From positions 1-64,000 of the forward strand of contig NZ_FMZH01000010.1 in the NCBI RefSeq assembly GCF_900101435.1: a stretch of DNA of 64,000 bases. The letters run 5' to 3'. Below the pieces are notes generated by a model. The model saw only the letters and a list, made by a program, of their open reading frames with translations. It was not told where the DNA came from and did not search any database. This DNA is from Pedobacter soli (GTDB taxonomy: Bacteria > Bacteroidota > Bacteroidia > Sphingobacteriales > Sphingobacteriaceae). The position numbers were made by a program, and so were the translations under genes. Positions 7,311 to 16,085 of this stretch are shown here, one piece after another. How positions within the stretch are numbered: the stretch's first letter is position 1; every line of letters begins with the position of its first letter.

Positions 7311-10300
7311 ATGAAATATAGTGTTTTACAAAAAAAAATTATAGCGCTCACCTTTCTACAAGTCACCGTATCTGCTGCTTTTTTAAATGCAAATGCTGAA
7401 AATACGGCGGCAGATAGATTGGCAAATAAAAAGCTTTTAGTTGCCGGCTATAATCTGGCCGATATTATCATAACCGGTAAAGTAACTGACGAAAAAACAA
7501 AATCGCCCATCCCTGGCGTTACAGTTAAGGTAAAAGACAGCCAAACCATCGCCGTAACCGATGAGAACGGTGTTTATAAAATAACGGTTCCGAACGAGCA
7601 AGCCATTCTTTCCTTTAATTATGTAGGTTACGATGTGCAGGAGAAACAGGTTGGGAGCCTCAAAAACATCAATATCATATTAAAATCGGCCCAGGCTAAC
7701 CTCGAAGAAGTAGTGGTAGTAGGCTACGGTACGCAAAAGAAAGCCGATGTAACTGGATCGGTTGTGCGGGCAAATTTAGACGATTTTAGAAATGCGCCTA
7801 CCACCAATGTGGCCAACCTTTTACAAGGAACGGTACCGGGCTTAAATGTAGGTCAGGTTAACCGCGCCGGTGCAACCCCTGGCATCAGCATCAGGGGACA
7901 GAACACTTTGGGCGGTAACCAGAATGTGCTGATTATTTTAGACGGAGTGCAATACAACGGTTCGCTAACTTCAATTAACCCCGATGATATAGCCTCTATA
8001 GATGTACTTAAAGATGCAAGTGCCACAGCAGTTTACGGTGCACAAGCCGCAAATGGAGTGCTACTAATTACCAGCAGAAAAGGTACTGTTGGCCGCACGC
8101 GGATTTCTTTTTCAACCCAATATGCTACCCAAAAGCCAAATATCGATCTCAGGCCCATGGCGCGCGATGAATATTTAGATCACATTAAATATTTGTATTA
8201 CGATCAGGCTTTCCTGGCACCAGATTTTACCCAACCCAATCCGGCATTCGATCTGATTAGTAAGGTAGACCCATCTATGAAAGATGCACAGGGAAACCTG
8301 TTGCCGAACGATTTTAGCTGGTATGATGAAGCAACTAAAAGAGGTTCGATCGTTGATAACCAGTTAAGTGTATCGGGCGGAACCGATAAAATCAATTACC
8401 TGTTGTCGGGAAGTTTAACCCGCAATTCGGGCTTTATTGAAAACGATAATTTCAAGAGAAAAAGCATCAGGGCCAATATCGAAACCAAAGCTACCAACTG
8501 GTTGACCATTGGCTTGCAATCGTTCGGAACCTTTGTAAACGAAGATGGCGTAGAACCCAATTTTACCGATATCAACCTGATGTCGCCATTAATTTTGCCC
8601 TGGGATAACAGCGGAAACCTGAAAATTAATCCTTTTGGTACTAATTTAACCAATCCTTTGTTAAGCTACCAAGCCGACGATTACGATCGCCACAATTATT
8701 TCTTCGCCAATGTGTATGGCAATGTACAGTTGCCCATTAAAGGCCTGAGCTACAAAATCAGCTTCGGTAATAATTACAGGCTTGATTTTAAAAACATTTC
8801 GAATATGTACGATGCCAACCTAACCGGGCAGGCATCAAAAGAAACCACCACTTATTACGATTATACCTTCGATAACCTCTTAACCTACAACAAAACCATT
8901 GGCAAACACAGTTTTACCGGAACATTATTGTACGGCGCTATTGAGCGCGAAAACAGTTATACCAGGGCTTATTCAACCGGCTTTTCGCGTTTAACATTGG
9001 GTTACGATAATTTACAGCAGGGAACCAACAGGTTTGCTATCTCAAACGCCTGGAAAGAGTCTTTAAATTACCAGATGTTCCGCTTAAACTACAATTACGA
9101 AAGCAAATACCTGTTTACCGGTACCATTAGAAGGGATGGATTTTCGGGCTTTGCAGAAAATAATAAATACGGTATTTTTCCTTCCGTATCCGTAGGGTGG
9201 GATATTTCTAAAGAATCGTTTTTTAAAGTAAACTGGGTTGATAACCTGAAATTAAGGGTAGGTTACGGTGTAGCCGGAAATCAAACCTCACGGTATTCAT
9301 CACTGGCTAATGTTGGGGTAAGTGCGGCTTATGTTTTTGGCGATGGCGGTTCTACCCAGTTTGGTCAGCAGGTAAACGGTATGGCTAATCCCGATTTAAG
9401 ATGGGAGCGTACCACCGGTGCCAATATTGGTTTAGAATTTACACTCCTTAAAAACAGGTTATCGGGTACTGTAGAGTATTACAATACCAAAACAACCGAT
9501 TTGCTTTACTCGGTTAATATTCCGGTAATCACCGGCTTTAGCAATGTGTTAACCAATATCGGGCAATTAAATAATCAGGGTGTAGAGTTTTCTTTAAACT
9601 CAAAAAACATCAATAGCGGCGGTTTTCAATGGAATACCAGCCTCAATTTTGCCCGCAATGCCAATAAGATTGTTAAACTTCTGGGCGATTTAAATGGCGA
9701 TGGTGTAGAAGATGATTTGCCGCAAAGTGGTTTGTTTATTGGTCAGCCTACGGCTGTAATTTACGATTATCAGGTGAACGGAATCTGGCAGGTAGGCGAG
9801 CAAATCCCGACAGGTTATTCGCCGGGTACCTACCGTATTGTAGATCAGAACGGTGATGGCGTAATTAATGCCAGCGACAGGGCCATCTTAGGTTCATCGG
9901 CTCCGGCTTACCGTTTAAGTTTGCTCAATAATTTCCAGTATAAGAACTTTACTTTGAGCATCTTTTTAAACTCCATTCAAGGCGGTAAAAATTCTTATCT
10001 GGCGGGTAATACACCGAGAATTATCAGAGATGATAATGCCATCAGAAATAACTACCTGAGTGGTATCGATTACTGGTCGCCAGATAACCCCAATGGCAAA
10101 TATCCCCGTTCTATTGTATCGGCCACATTAAATCCGCCACTTTTTCAAAACCGCAGTTTTGTGCGTTTACAAGATGTATCGCTCTCTTACAAATTTACCG
10201 GAAAACTGATTGAACGCATGAAATTGCAAAACTTAAATGTATTTGTAAGTGGCCGTAATCTGGCTACCTGGACCAACTGGGAAGGCTGGGATCCGGAAAC

Positions 10301-10373
10301 CAATCAGGGATTAACCAATGATGGAAGACCCGTATTTAAAGGATATGCGGTAGGCCTTAACGTTACATTTTAA
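7311..10373 (+). CDS. SusC/RagA-type TonB-dependent outer membrane transporter (PUL1)
   Basis: 1020 residues. A signal peptide (about 1-29) is followed by a carboxypeptidase-regulatory-like beta-sandwich (about 52-128), a TonB-box-like segment LEEVVVVGYGTQKK (131-144), the plug (about 145-260, with IRGQNTLG and DASATAVYGAQAANG) and a 22-strand barrel ending in Phe (NVTF). It imports glycan oligosaccharides through the outer membrane, driven by TonB, with the SusD lipoprotein encoded 10 bp downstream as its lid. There is no N-terminal STN domain, which fits control by the two-component system rather than by an anti-sigma factor. The start is preceded directly by TTAACCAAAT (7301-7310), a motif seen before several starts in this window. 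Confidence 0.95.
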   Translation: MKYSVLQKKIIALTFLQVTVSAAFLNANAENTAADRLANKKLLVAGYNLADIIITGKVTDEKTKSPIPGVTVKVKDSQTIAVTDENGVYKITVPNEQAILSFNYVGYDVQEKQVGSLKNINIILKSAQANLEEVVVVGYGTQKKADVTGSVVRANLDDFRNAPTTNVANLLQGTVPGLNVGQVNRAGATPGISIRGQNTLGGNQNVLIILDGVQYNGSLTSINPDDIASIDVLKDASATAVYGAQAANGVLLITSRKGTVGRTRISFSTQYATQKPNIDLRPMARDEYLDHIKYLYYDQAFLAPDFTQPNPAFDLISKVDPSMKDAQGNLLPNDFSWYDEATKRGSIVDNQLSVSGGTDKINYLLSGSLTRNSGFIENDNFKRKSIRANIETKATNWLTIGLQSFGTFVNEDGVEPNFTDINLMSPLILPWDNSGNLKINPFGTNLTNPLLSYQADDYDRHNYFFANVYGNVQLPIKGLSYKISFGNNYRLDFKNISNMYDANLTGQASKETTTYYDYTFDNLLTYNKTIGKHSFTGTLLYGAIERENSYTRAYSTGFSRLTLGYDNLQQGTNRFAISNAWKESLNYQMFRLNYNYESKYLFTGTIRRDGFSGFAENNKYGIFPSVSVGWDISKESFFKVNWVDNLKLRVGYGVAGNQTSRYSSLANVGVSAAYVFGDGGSTQFGQQVNGMANPDLRWERTTGANIGLEFTLLKNRLSGTVEYYNTKTTDLLYSVNIPVITGFSNVLTNIGQLNNQGVEFSLNSKNINSGGFQWNTSLNFARNANKIVKLLGDLNGDGVEDDLPQSGLFIGQPTAVIYDYQVNGIWQVGEQIPTGYSPGTYRIVDQNGDGVINASDRAILGSSAPAYRLSLLNNFQYKNFTLSIFLNSIQGGKNSYLAGNTPRIIRDDNAIRNNYLSGIDYWSPDNPNGKYPRSIVSATLNPPLFQNRSFVRLQDVSLSYKFTGKLIERMKLQNLNVFVSGRNLATWTNWEGWDPETNQGLTNDGRPVFKGYAVGLNVTF

Positions 10374-10383
10374 ACCAAAAGCG

Positions 10384-12054
10384 ATGAAAAAGATAACCCT
10401 AACCATTATAGCTGCATTTACCATCCTGTTTTCTGCCTGTAAAAAAGATTTCCTGGATGAAGAACCTCTCGATTTTTTAACCACCGATAATGCTTATATA
10501 ACCGCTAAAGATTTCGATGCGGCAGTGAACAACCTGTACAGCCGGATAAGGCTCGAATTTTACAGCAGCGGCGAGCAAAGACCATTCGATTATGTATTTG
10601 GCTGCGATCTTGTTTTTGATGGTCAGCCCGCTACCACCAGGCATACCAATATGGTGGCGGCCTATTCGCCTTTGAGTACCGAAATTCCGCTAATCCACTG
10701 GACTTCCTTGTATAAAATCGTAGCCGAATCAAATACCATTATCGACAGGCTTCCTGCCTCATCGTTAACCGGTGCAGAAAAAACATTAATGGAAGCCAGG
10801 GCAAAGTTTTTCAGGGGAATGGCTTACCGTACGCTGGCCTATTTATATGGCGGTGTACCTTTAAATACTACTGAGGCTGTAGGCGCAAAAACAGACTACG
10901 TGCGCGCACCTAAAGCGGAGGTATTGGCTCAATCCATCAGCGATTTGAAATTTGCAGCGGCAAACCTGCCAGCAATAAATCAGGTCCAGGATGGAGAAAT
11001 CAATAACCTTGCAGCAGCTCACCTTTTATCTGAAGTTTATCTCGCTGCAGGGCAGTTCCAAAATGCTGTTGATGCAGCTACTACCGTGATCAGCAATCCA
11101 AATGTGGGCCTAATGACCACCAGATTTGGGGTTAAAGCTTCAGATGCGACCAAAAACGTGTATTGGGATTTATTTCAAAAAGGAAACCAGAACAGAAAAA
11201 ACGGCACCAATAAAGAAGGCCTTTGGGTAATCCAGTTCGAAACCGATGTGCCGGGCGGTGGTACCGTTTCAACAGGTATTGGTGGTTCTTACCAAATGGA
11301 AAGACATTTTGCGCCGCAATTTCTCAATTTCCGACTTGCAGGGAGCAGTGTTCAGCCATTTTTATATCCCATTAGCGATTATACCGGCGGCAGGGGCATT
11401 GGTTGGGCCATTCCAACCAAATATTTTTCTGATGTAATCTGGCAGAGCGATTTTAACAACGACCTCAGAAATGCACCTTTCAATTTTGTGCGCGAATTTA
11501 AAGTAACCAATCCGGCACACCCGCGTTTTGGCCAAACCATATCTACCATTAATCCACCGGCGGGTATAACCGTACCACGCAGAGATTTTTATGCTTTCCA
11601 GTCGAAGGTTACTACACCGGGCGATCACCCAGATGGCATGTTCCAGGATAAATCGCAGCTTTTGCTTAAAGCCAGTGCTGGTGGAACCTATGCCGATCAG
11701 TACATGTTCAGGCTGGCAGAAACCTATTTGCTCAGGGCAGAGGCCTATTTAGGTTTAAGCCAGCTGGATAAAGCTGCCGCTGATATTAATGCCGTAAGGA
11801 GCAGGTCGAATGCCTCAGCAGTATTGCCTGCAAACGTAAATATCGATTACATTTTAGATGAACGTATGCGCGAACTGGGCTCGGAAGAGAAAAGAAGAAT
11901 TACCCTGATGCGTTTAGGTTTGGTCTACGACCGTGTAAAAAAATGCAATCCTTACTACAACGATGTTTTAACTACTTACAACCTGTGGCCTATTCCGGCT
12001 TCAGAAATTGAACGTAATAACGGTGCTAAACTGGCACAGAACCCAGGTTATTAA
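10384..12054 (+). CDS. SusD/RagB-family glycan-binding lipoprotein (PUL1)
   Basis: 556 residues with a lipobox (LFSAC, Cys19) followed by the SusD N-terminal start CKKDFLDEEPLDFLTTDNAY. The typical TPR-type helices follow (for example ARAKFFRGMAYRTLAYLYGGVPL, about 140-165). The C-terminal RagB/SusD part contains the family signature FRLAETYLLRAEAYLGL and a DERMRELGSEEKRRITLMRLG helix. It sits on the cell surface and closes the SusC barrel while binding the substrate. It is translated from the same mRNA as SusC (10-bp gap). The length is normal for the family. Confidence 0.95.
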   Translation: MKKITLTIIAAFTILFSACKKDFLDEEPLDFLTTDNAYITAKDFDAAVNNLYSRIRLEFYSSGEQRPFDYVFGCDLVFDGQPATTRHTNMVAAYSPLSTEIPLIHWTSLYKIVAESNTIIDRLPASSLTGAEKTLMEARAKFFRGMAYRTLAYLYGGVPLNTTEAVGAKTDYVRAPKAEVLAQSISDLKFAAANLPAINQVQDGEINNLAAAHLLSEVYLAAGQFQNAVDAATTVISNPNVGLMTTRFGVKASDATKNVYWDLFQKGNQNRKNGTNKEGLWVIQFETDVPGGGTVSTGIGGSYQMERHFAPQFLNFRLAGSSVQPFLYPISDYTGGRGIGWAIPTKYFSDVIWQSDFNNDLRNAPFNFVREFKVTNPAHPRFGQTISTINPPAGITVPRRDFYAFQSKVTTPGDHPDGMFQDKSQLLLKASAGGTYADQYMFRLAETYLLRAEAYLGLSQLDKAAADINAVRSRSNASAVLPANVNIDYILDERMRELGSEEKRRITLMRLGLVYDRVKKCNPYYNDVLTTYNLWPIPASEIERNNGAKLAQNPGY

Positions 12055-12075
12055 GCGTAAGGTAAAAAATAGCAA

Positions 12076-13446
12076 ATGAAAACAATTGTAATTGCATACT
12101 TGCTTAGTTTATGTCTGCTGCCCGTACTCGGTTATGGGCAGCAGCGTAGCAAACAACCCAATGTGGTTATTATCACGGCCGATGATCTCGACAGCCGGCA
12201 GCTGAGTTGTTATGGCGGTAAAAATCTGAAAACCAGTAATATCGATCAATTGGCGGGCGAAGGCTTACAGTTTAACAATATTTATGCTTCTCATGCTACC
12301 TGTGTGCCTACGCGGGCATCGCTTTTTACCGGTTTGTATCCCATCAGGCATGGTTCGTACCAGAACCATAAACCTGTTTACCCCAATGTAAAAAGCATTG
12401 GCCATTATTTAGCCGATTTGGGGTATAAGGTGGGGCTAACCGGCAAAGATCACAGTACCAAACCTGCCAGTTCTTTCCCTTTCGATATCATTAAAGGTTT
12501 TCAGCCCAATTGTGTGTCCAGTAACGATGAATATGATCTGGCTGGTATTGAAAAATACATGACCGCGGGCGATAAACCTTTTTGCCTTTTTGTAATGAGT
12601 ATCAATCCGCACATGCCCTGGGATCAGGGCGACCCGACAGAATTTGATGCCGAAAAACTGATTTTGCCACCCAATTTGGTCGATACCAAAGAAACCCGCG
12701 CACAGTTCAGGAAATACCTGGCCGAAGTAAGGCGTCTGGATAATCAGGTGGGTGATTTAATGCAGCTCATTAAAAAGAATATGCAGGAAGAAAATACCAT
12801 TTTTATTTTTCTGGGCGAACAGGGACCGCAGTTTGCCGGTGGCAAATGGACCTGCTGGGATTACGGACAAAAAAGTTCGATGATTGTACGCTGGCCGGGT
12901 GTAATTAAAGCAAAAACAACAACAGCTGCCATTGTGCAATATGAAGATATTACCCCAACCCTGATTGATATTGCCGGAGGAAAACCCATTGCTGCGTTAG
13001 ATGGGAAAAGCTTTTTGCCGGTATTGAAAGGCACCTCAAAATTGGCCAGAAACTATGCTTATGGTATGTACAACAATATACCCGAAGGACCTGCTTATCC
13101 CAGCAGGAGCATTCGCAGCAATCAATATAAGCTGATTTTGAATTTATCGCCAGAGAAAACCTACGGCATAAAATGGTACAACACACCCGGCGATTTAGGC
13201 GTGTGGCAATCATGGAAAGAAAAGGCAAATAACGATCAGGTAGCCAATGTTTTGGTGAAAAGAATAACCAACAGGCCTGCTATTGAGTTTTACGATGTAC
13301 TGAAAGACCCCTACGAACTGCATAATCTGGCCGGTAACGATGGCTACCAAAAAACGATATCAGCTTTTAAAACCGAACTCGAAAAATGGATGAAAGCTCA
13401 GGGCGATGAAGGCGCTGCGGTTGATGTGCCTTTTAACCATAAATAA
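12076..13446 (+). CDS. Sulfatase (formylglycine-dependent, S1 type)
   Basis: 456 residues with a signal peptide (about 1-21), so periplasmic. The alkaline-phosphatase-fold sulfatase domain shows the metal site DD36-37 (ITADDLD), the formylglycine motif CVPTR (76-80) with Cys76 as the residue to be oxidised, the GK.H motif (GLTGKDH) and the EQG...GGKWT segment. The fourth motif position is Thr where most family members have Ser. It would remove sulfate esters from imported oligosaccharides, and needs a maturase (anSME or FGE type) that is not in this window. The gene is 21 bp after SusD and 8 bp before the esterase. Which sulfate position or sugar it attacks cannot be read from the sequence. 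Confidence 0.9.
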   Translation: MKTIVIAYLLSLCLLPVLGYGQQRSKQPNVVIITADDLDSRQLSCYGGKNLKTSNIDQLAGEGLQFNNIYASHATCVPTRASLFTGLYPIRHGSYQNHKPVYPNVKSIGHYLADLGYKVGLTGKDHSTKPASSFPFDIIKGFQPNCVSSNDEYDLAGIEKYMTAGDKPFCLFVMSINPHMPWDQGDPTEFDAEKLILPPNLVDTKETRAQFRKYLAEVRRLDNQVGDLMQLIKKNMQEENTIFIFLGEQGPQFAGGKWTCWDYGQKSSMIVRWPGVIKAKTTTAAIVQYEDITPTLIDIAGGKPIAALDGKSFLPVLKGTSKLARNYAYGMYNNIPEGPAYPSRSIRSNQYKLILNLSPEKTYGIKWYNTPGDLGVWQSWKEKANNDQVANVLVKRITNRPAIEFYDVLKDPYELHNLAGNDGYQKTISAFKTELEKWMKAQGDEGAAVDVPFNHK

Positions 13447-13454
13447 CAGGAAAG

Positions 13455-14255
13455 ATGCTAAAAAGAGTAGGTATACAACGAGTGATTTTATTGTTTAGCG
13501 TTCTTGCTTTATTGGGTAGTTGTGGTACCCGTAAGGAAAAATTACAAACCCATCAAGGTTTAGACATCTACATTTTAATGGGGCAATCGAATATGGCTGG
13601 CAGAGCGGCGTTACGCGCTGAAGATAGTCTGGTGCTAAATAAAAACGTATTGATGTTTACAAAAAATACGGAATGGGCGGCTGCCAAAAATCCTGTACAT
13701 TTTGATAAACCAGGCATAACCGGTGTTGGTCCGGGTTTATCTTTTGGGCTGGCCATGCAGCAGCAAGCCAAAACAAAACGGATAGGTTTGGTTCCAACGG
13801 CTGTGGGCGGTACCTCTATCAATGCCTGGGTGCCCGATGGCTACGATAAGGCTACCAAAAAATACCCCTATAACGAGGCCGAAAAAAGAATTATTGAAGC
13901 AATGAAGGCCGGAACAGTAAAAGGAATTATCTGGCACCAGGGCGAGGCGGATAGCCAGGCAGACAGCGCCCGGCTTTACCTGCCCAAACTCATTACACTG
14001 ATACAACGATTAAGGAAATTAACCGGAAATGAGGCTTTGCCTTTTGTTGCCGGAGAGTTGGGTCACTTTAATCCGAAATACGCAAATATTAACCAGCAAT
14101 TGGCCAAACTGCCCGGTTTAGTAGCGCATACAGCTGTGGTAAGCGCGGCAGGGTTAACCGATAAAGGCGATCATACCCACTTCGATACCCAATCGGCCAT
14201 TTTACTGGGCAATCGCTTTGCGGCAAAAATGATCGCATTACAAAAACAGAAATAG
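13455..14255 (+). CDS. SGNH-type carbohydrate acetylesterase lipoprotein (CE6/sialate O-acetylesterase-like)
   Basis: 266 residues. A lipobox (LLGSC, Cys23) predicts a lipoprotein. The mature part has the block I motif MGQSNMAG with nucleophile Ser45, a WHQGEAD block (about 158-164) and the late DHTHFD motif that should supply the catalytic Asp-His pair. This is the DUF303/SASA fold used by CE6 acetylxylan esterases and sialate O-acetylesterases. In this locus it most likely strips O-acetyl groups from the same glycan that the sulfatase treats. It is tightly packed between its neighbours (8-bp gaps on both sides). Confidence 0.85.
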   Translation: MLKRVGIQRVILLFSVLALLGSCGTRKEKLQTHQGLDIYILMGQSNMAGRAALRAEDSLVLNKNVLMFTKNTEWAAAKNPVHFDKPGITGVGPGLSFGLAMQQQAKTKRIGLVPTAVGGTSINAWVPDGYDKATKKYPYNEAEKRIIEAMKAGTVKGIIWHQGEADSQADSARLYLPKLITLIQRLRKLTGNEALPFVAGELGHFNPKYANINQQLAKLPGLVAHTAVVSAAGLTDKGDHTHFDTQSAILLGNRFAAKMIALQKQK

Positions 14256-14263
14256 GGGGAAGC

Positions 14264-14650
14264 ATGATGAATTTGATGTATAAGAATGAAACAACAAATC
14301 CTTTAAGGTTGCGCAGTAAGCGGGCAACGGAACAAGAGATCAATAATGTAAACGTATTGATTGACCTTTTGGGTTATGGCATTGTTGAGCTGCCCGTAAC
14401 CTACCGCTTAAAGTTTGAATATACCAGCCCCAGGGTTTGTCATGTAGCCTGCCACATTAGTTTACCCGATCCGGCAACTCATACCTGGCTGTATTCGCCC
14501 GATTTCAACATGGTTTTTGCCGAAATTGATGGAGGTGTCGGACATGTGGTGAGCTTCAGTGGCGCAGGCCTCAACAAAAATGTTTACTACCAAACCATGG
14601 TAAATGTAGTTTCCGACTATATTTTTCTGAAGGAGAAGTTTTTTGATTAA
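14264..14650 (+). CDS. Unknown 128-residue PUL1 protein
   Basis: I do not recognise the family. The protein has no signal peptide or membrane segment, so it is probably cytoplasmic. It starts 8 bp after the esterase stop and shares the reading direction of the operon, so it is likely expressed with it. Two further ATG codons (14267 and 14276) could be the start. It contains two Cys (VCHVACH) and predicted beta-rich segments. Cytoplasmic neighbours such as UxuA suggest a role in sugar catabolism or regulation, but nothing in the sequence proves it. Confidence 0.6.
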   Translation: MMNLMYKNETTNPLRLRSKRATEQEINNVNVLIDLLGYGIVELPVTYRLKFEYTSPRVCHVACHISLPDPATHTWLYSPDFNMVFAEIDGGVGHVVSFSGAGLNKNVYYQTMVNVVSDYIFLKEKFFD

Positions 14651-14826
14651 GGGCGTTCTGTTAAACTAAAAGGAATGTAAATGCTTAGACATTTTGTTTG
14701 CCATTAAGTAAGGCCATAGCACTGCATCTACGTTTTGCTTAAATCCGGCCTAACAAATTTTTCGGAATGAACAGGCCTTGCCAGCCCGGTAGCTTCAAAA
14801 GAAAAATTTTAAGCCGGTGTTTTTTG

Positions 14827-14850
14827 TTTCTTTTTGACATCAAAAAGAAA
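14827..14850. repeat. Perfect inverted repeat upstream of uxuA
   Basis: TTTCTTTTTGA (14827-14837) and TCAAAAAGAAA (14840-14850) form an 11-bp inverted repeat with a CA centre, flanked on both sides by GCCGGT. It resembles an intergenic repeat more than a terminator, since the uxuA start is only 31 bp further on. The ATG at 14834 falls inside it and is not a plausible start. Confidence 0.55.
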
Positions 14851-14881
14851 GCCGGTCCGGCCAGGACAAAAAGTAATAACA

Positions 14882-16057
14882 ATGAACTCAAAATATAAAA
14901 AACTAACACAAACCTGGCGTTGGTATGGTCCAAACGATCCGGTTTCCTTACAAGACGTTAAACAAGCCGGGGCAACCGGAATTGTAACGGCCTTACACCA
15001 CATTCCTCACGGCGAAATATGGCCTGTTGAAGATATCCTGGAACGCAAGGCAATTATAGAGGCTTCGGGCTTAACCTGGGCGGTAGTAGAAAGTGTACCC
15101 GTACACGAAGCCATTAAAACCCGGAGGGCAGATGCCGGTCGGTATATCGAAAACTATAAAATATCACTCAAAAATCTGGCAGCCTGCGGGATCAAAATTG
15201 TTTGCTACAACTTTATGCCGGTGTTAGACTGGACCCGCACGCAGCTCGATTTAGAAATGAAAGATGGTTCTAAAGCGCTGTATTTCAATTGGATTGATCT
15301 GGCTGTTTTTGATTTATATATACTAAAAAGAAGCGGGGCAGAAAGCGATTATCCCCAATCTGTTTTAGAAAGGGCAAAAACCAAATTTGCGACTTTAAAT
15401 CAGCAGCAGTTAGATGAGCTGCGGGTTAATGTTTTGATGGGGATCCCAAACGAAAAGGAAATTGAATTAGAGGCACTTCGCAGCAGCATTAATGAATATG
15501 AAAAAATTGGCTTCAATGGCCTGCGTCAAAACCTGGTGTACTTTCTGTCAGCCATTGCTGACGTGTGTGAAAGTGAAGGGATCAAAATGACCATTCACCC
15601 TGACGATCCGCCTTACCCGATTTTAGGCTTGCCACGAATTGCCAGCAGCCTCGATGATTTTAATTATATCCTGCAAAGTGTAAACCAGCCTTTTAACGGC
15701 GTGTGTTTCTGTACCGGATCTTTAGGCGCGGGGATGGATAACAATGCTCTCGAAATATTTAACGTCGTTAAAGAGCGGATTTATTTCGCGCATTTGCGCA
15801 ATGTAACCAAAGATGAGGATGGCAGCTTTTACGAAGCAGATCATTTGGGAGGCGATGTAAACATGTACGAAATCATGAAGGCTTTATCAGAAGAAAATGC
15901 TTTGCGTGAGCAACCAATCCCGTTCAGGCCCGACCACGGACACCAGATGCTGGATGATTTGGCCAAACAAAGCAACCCCGGTTACTCGGCCATTGGCCGT
16001 TTAAGAGGTTTGGCAGAGCTGCGCGGACTGGAGCTTGGCGTAACCGGCAATTATTAA
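14882..16057 (+). CDS. uxuA: Mannonate dehydratase
   Basis: 391 residues. It dehydrates D-mannonate to 2-keto-3-deoxy-D-gluconate, the third step of D-glucuronate breakdown in the cytoplasm. The family opening is clear: TWRWYGPNDPVSLQDVKQAG then ATGIVTALHHIPHGEIWP. Conserved metal-site and active-site segments follow, such as YNFMPVLDWTRT, KMTIHPDDPP, CFCTGSLGAG, YFAHLRNV and PDHGHQMLDD. I chose ATG 14882 because the family starts here; the frame-open extension to 14834 reads through an intergenic inverted repeat. Its presence in the PUL implies that the glycan delivers D-glucuronate, or unsaturated glucuronate products. The partners UxaC and UxuB are not in the window. Confidence 0.93.
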   Translation: MNSKYKKLTQTWRWYGPNDPVSLQDVKQAGATGIVTALHHIPHGEIWPVEDILERKAIIEASGLTWAVVESVPVHEAIKTRRADAGRYIENYKISLKNLAACGIKIVCYNFMPVLDWTRTQLDLEMKDGSKALYFNWIDLAVFDLYILKRSGAESDYPQSVLERAKTKFATLNQQQLDELRVNVLMGIPNEKEIELEALRSSINEYEKIGFNGLRQNLVYFLSAIADVCESEGIKMTIHPDDPPYPILGLPRIASSLDDFNYILQSVNQPFNGVCFCTGSLGAGMDNNALEIFNVVKERIYFAHLRNVTKDEDGSFYEADHLGGDVNMYEIMKALSEENALREQPIPFRPDHGHQMLDDLAKQSNPGYSAIGRLRGLAELRGLELGVTGNY

Positions 16058-16085
16058 ATCAACATTAACCAAATTATAAACCTAT

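Noticed and set aside
14834-14881. N-terminal extension of UxuA from ATG 14834
   Set aside because: The codons lie in an intergenic inverted repeat, and the conserved family start matches ATG 14882.
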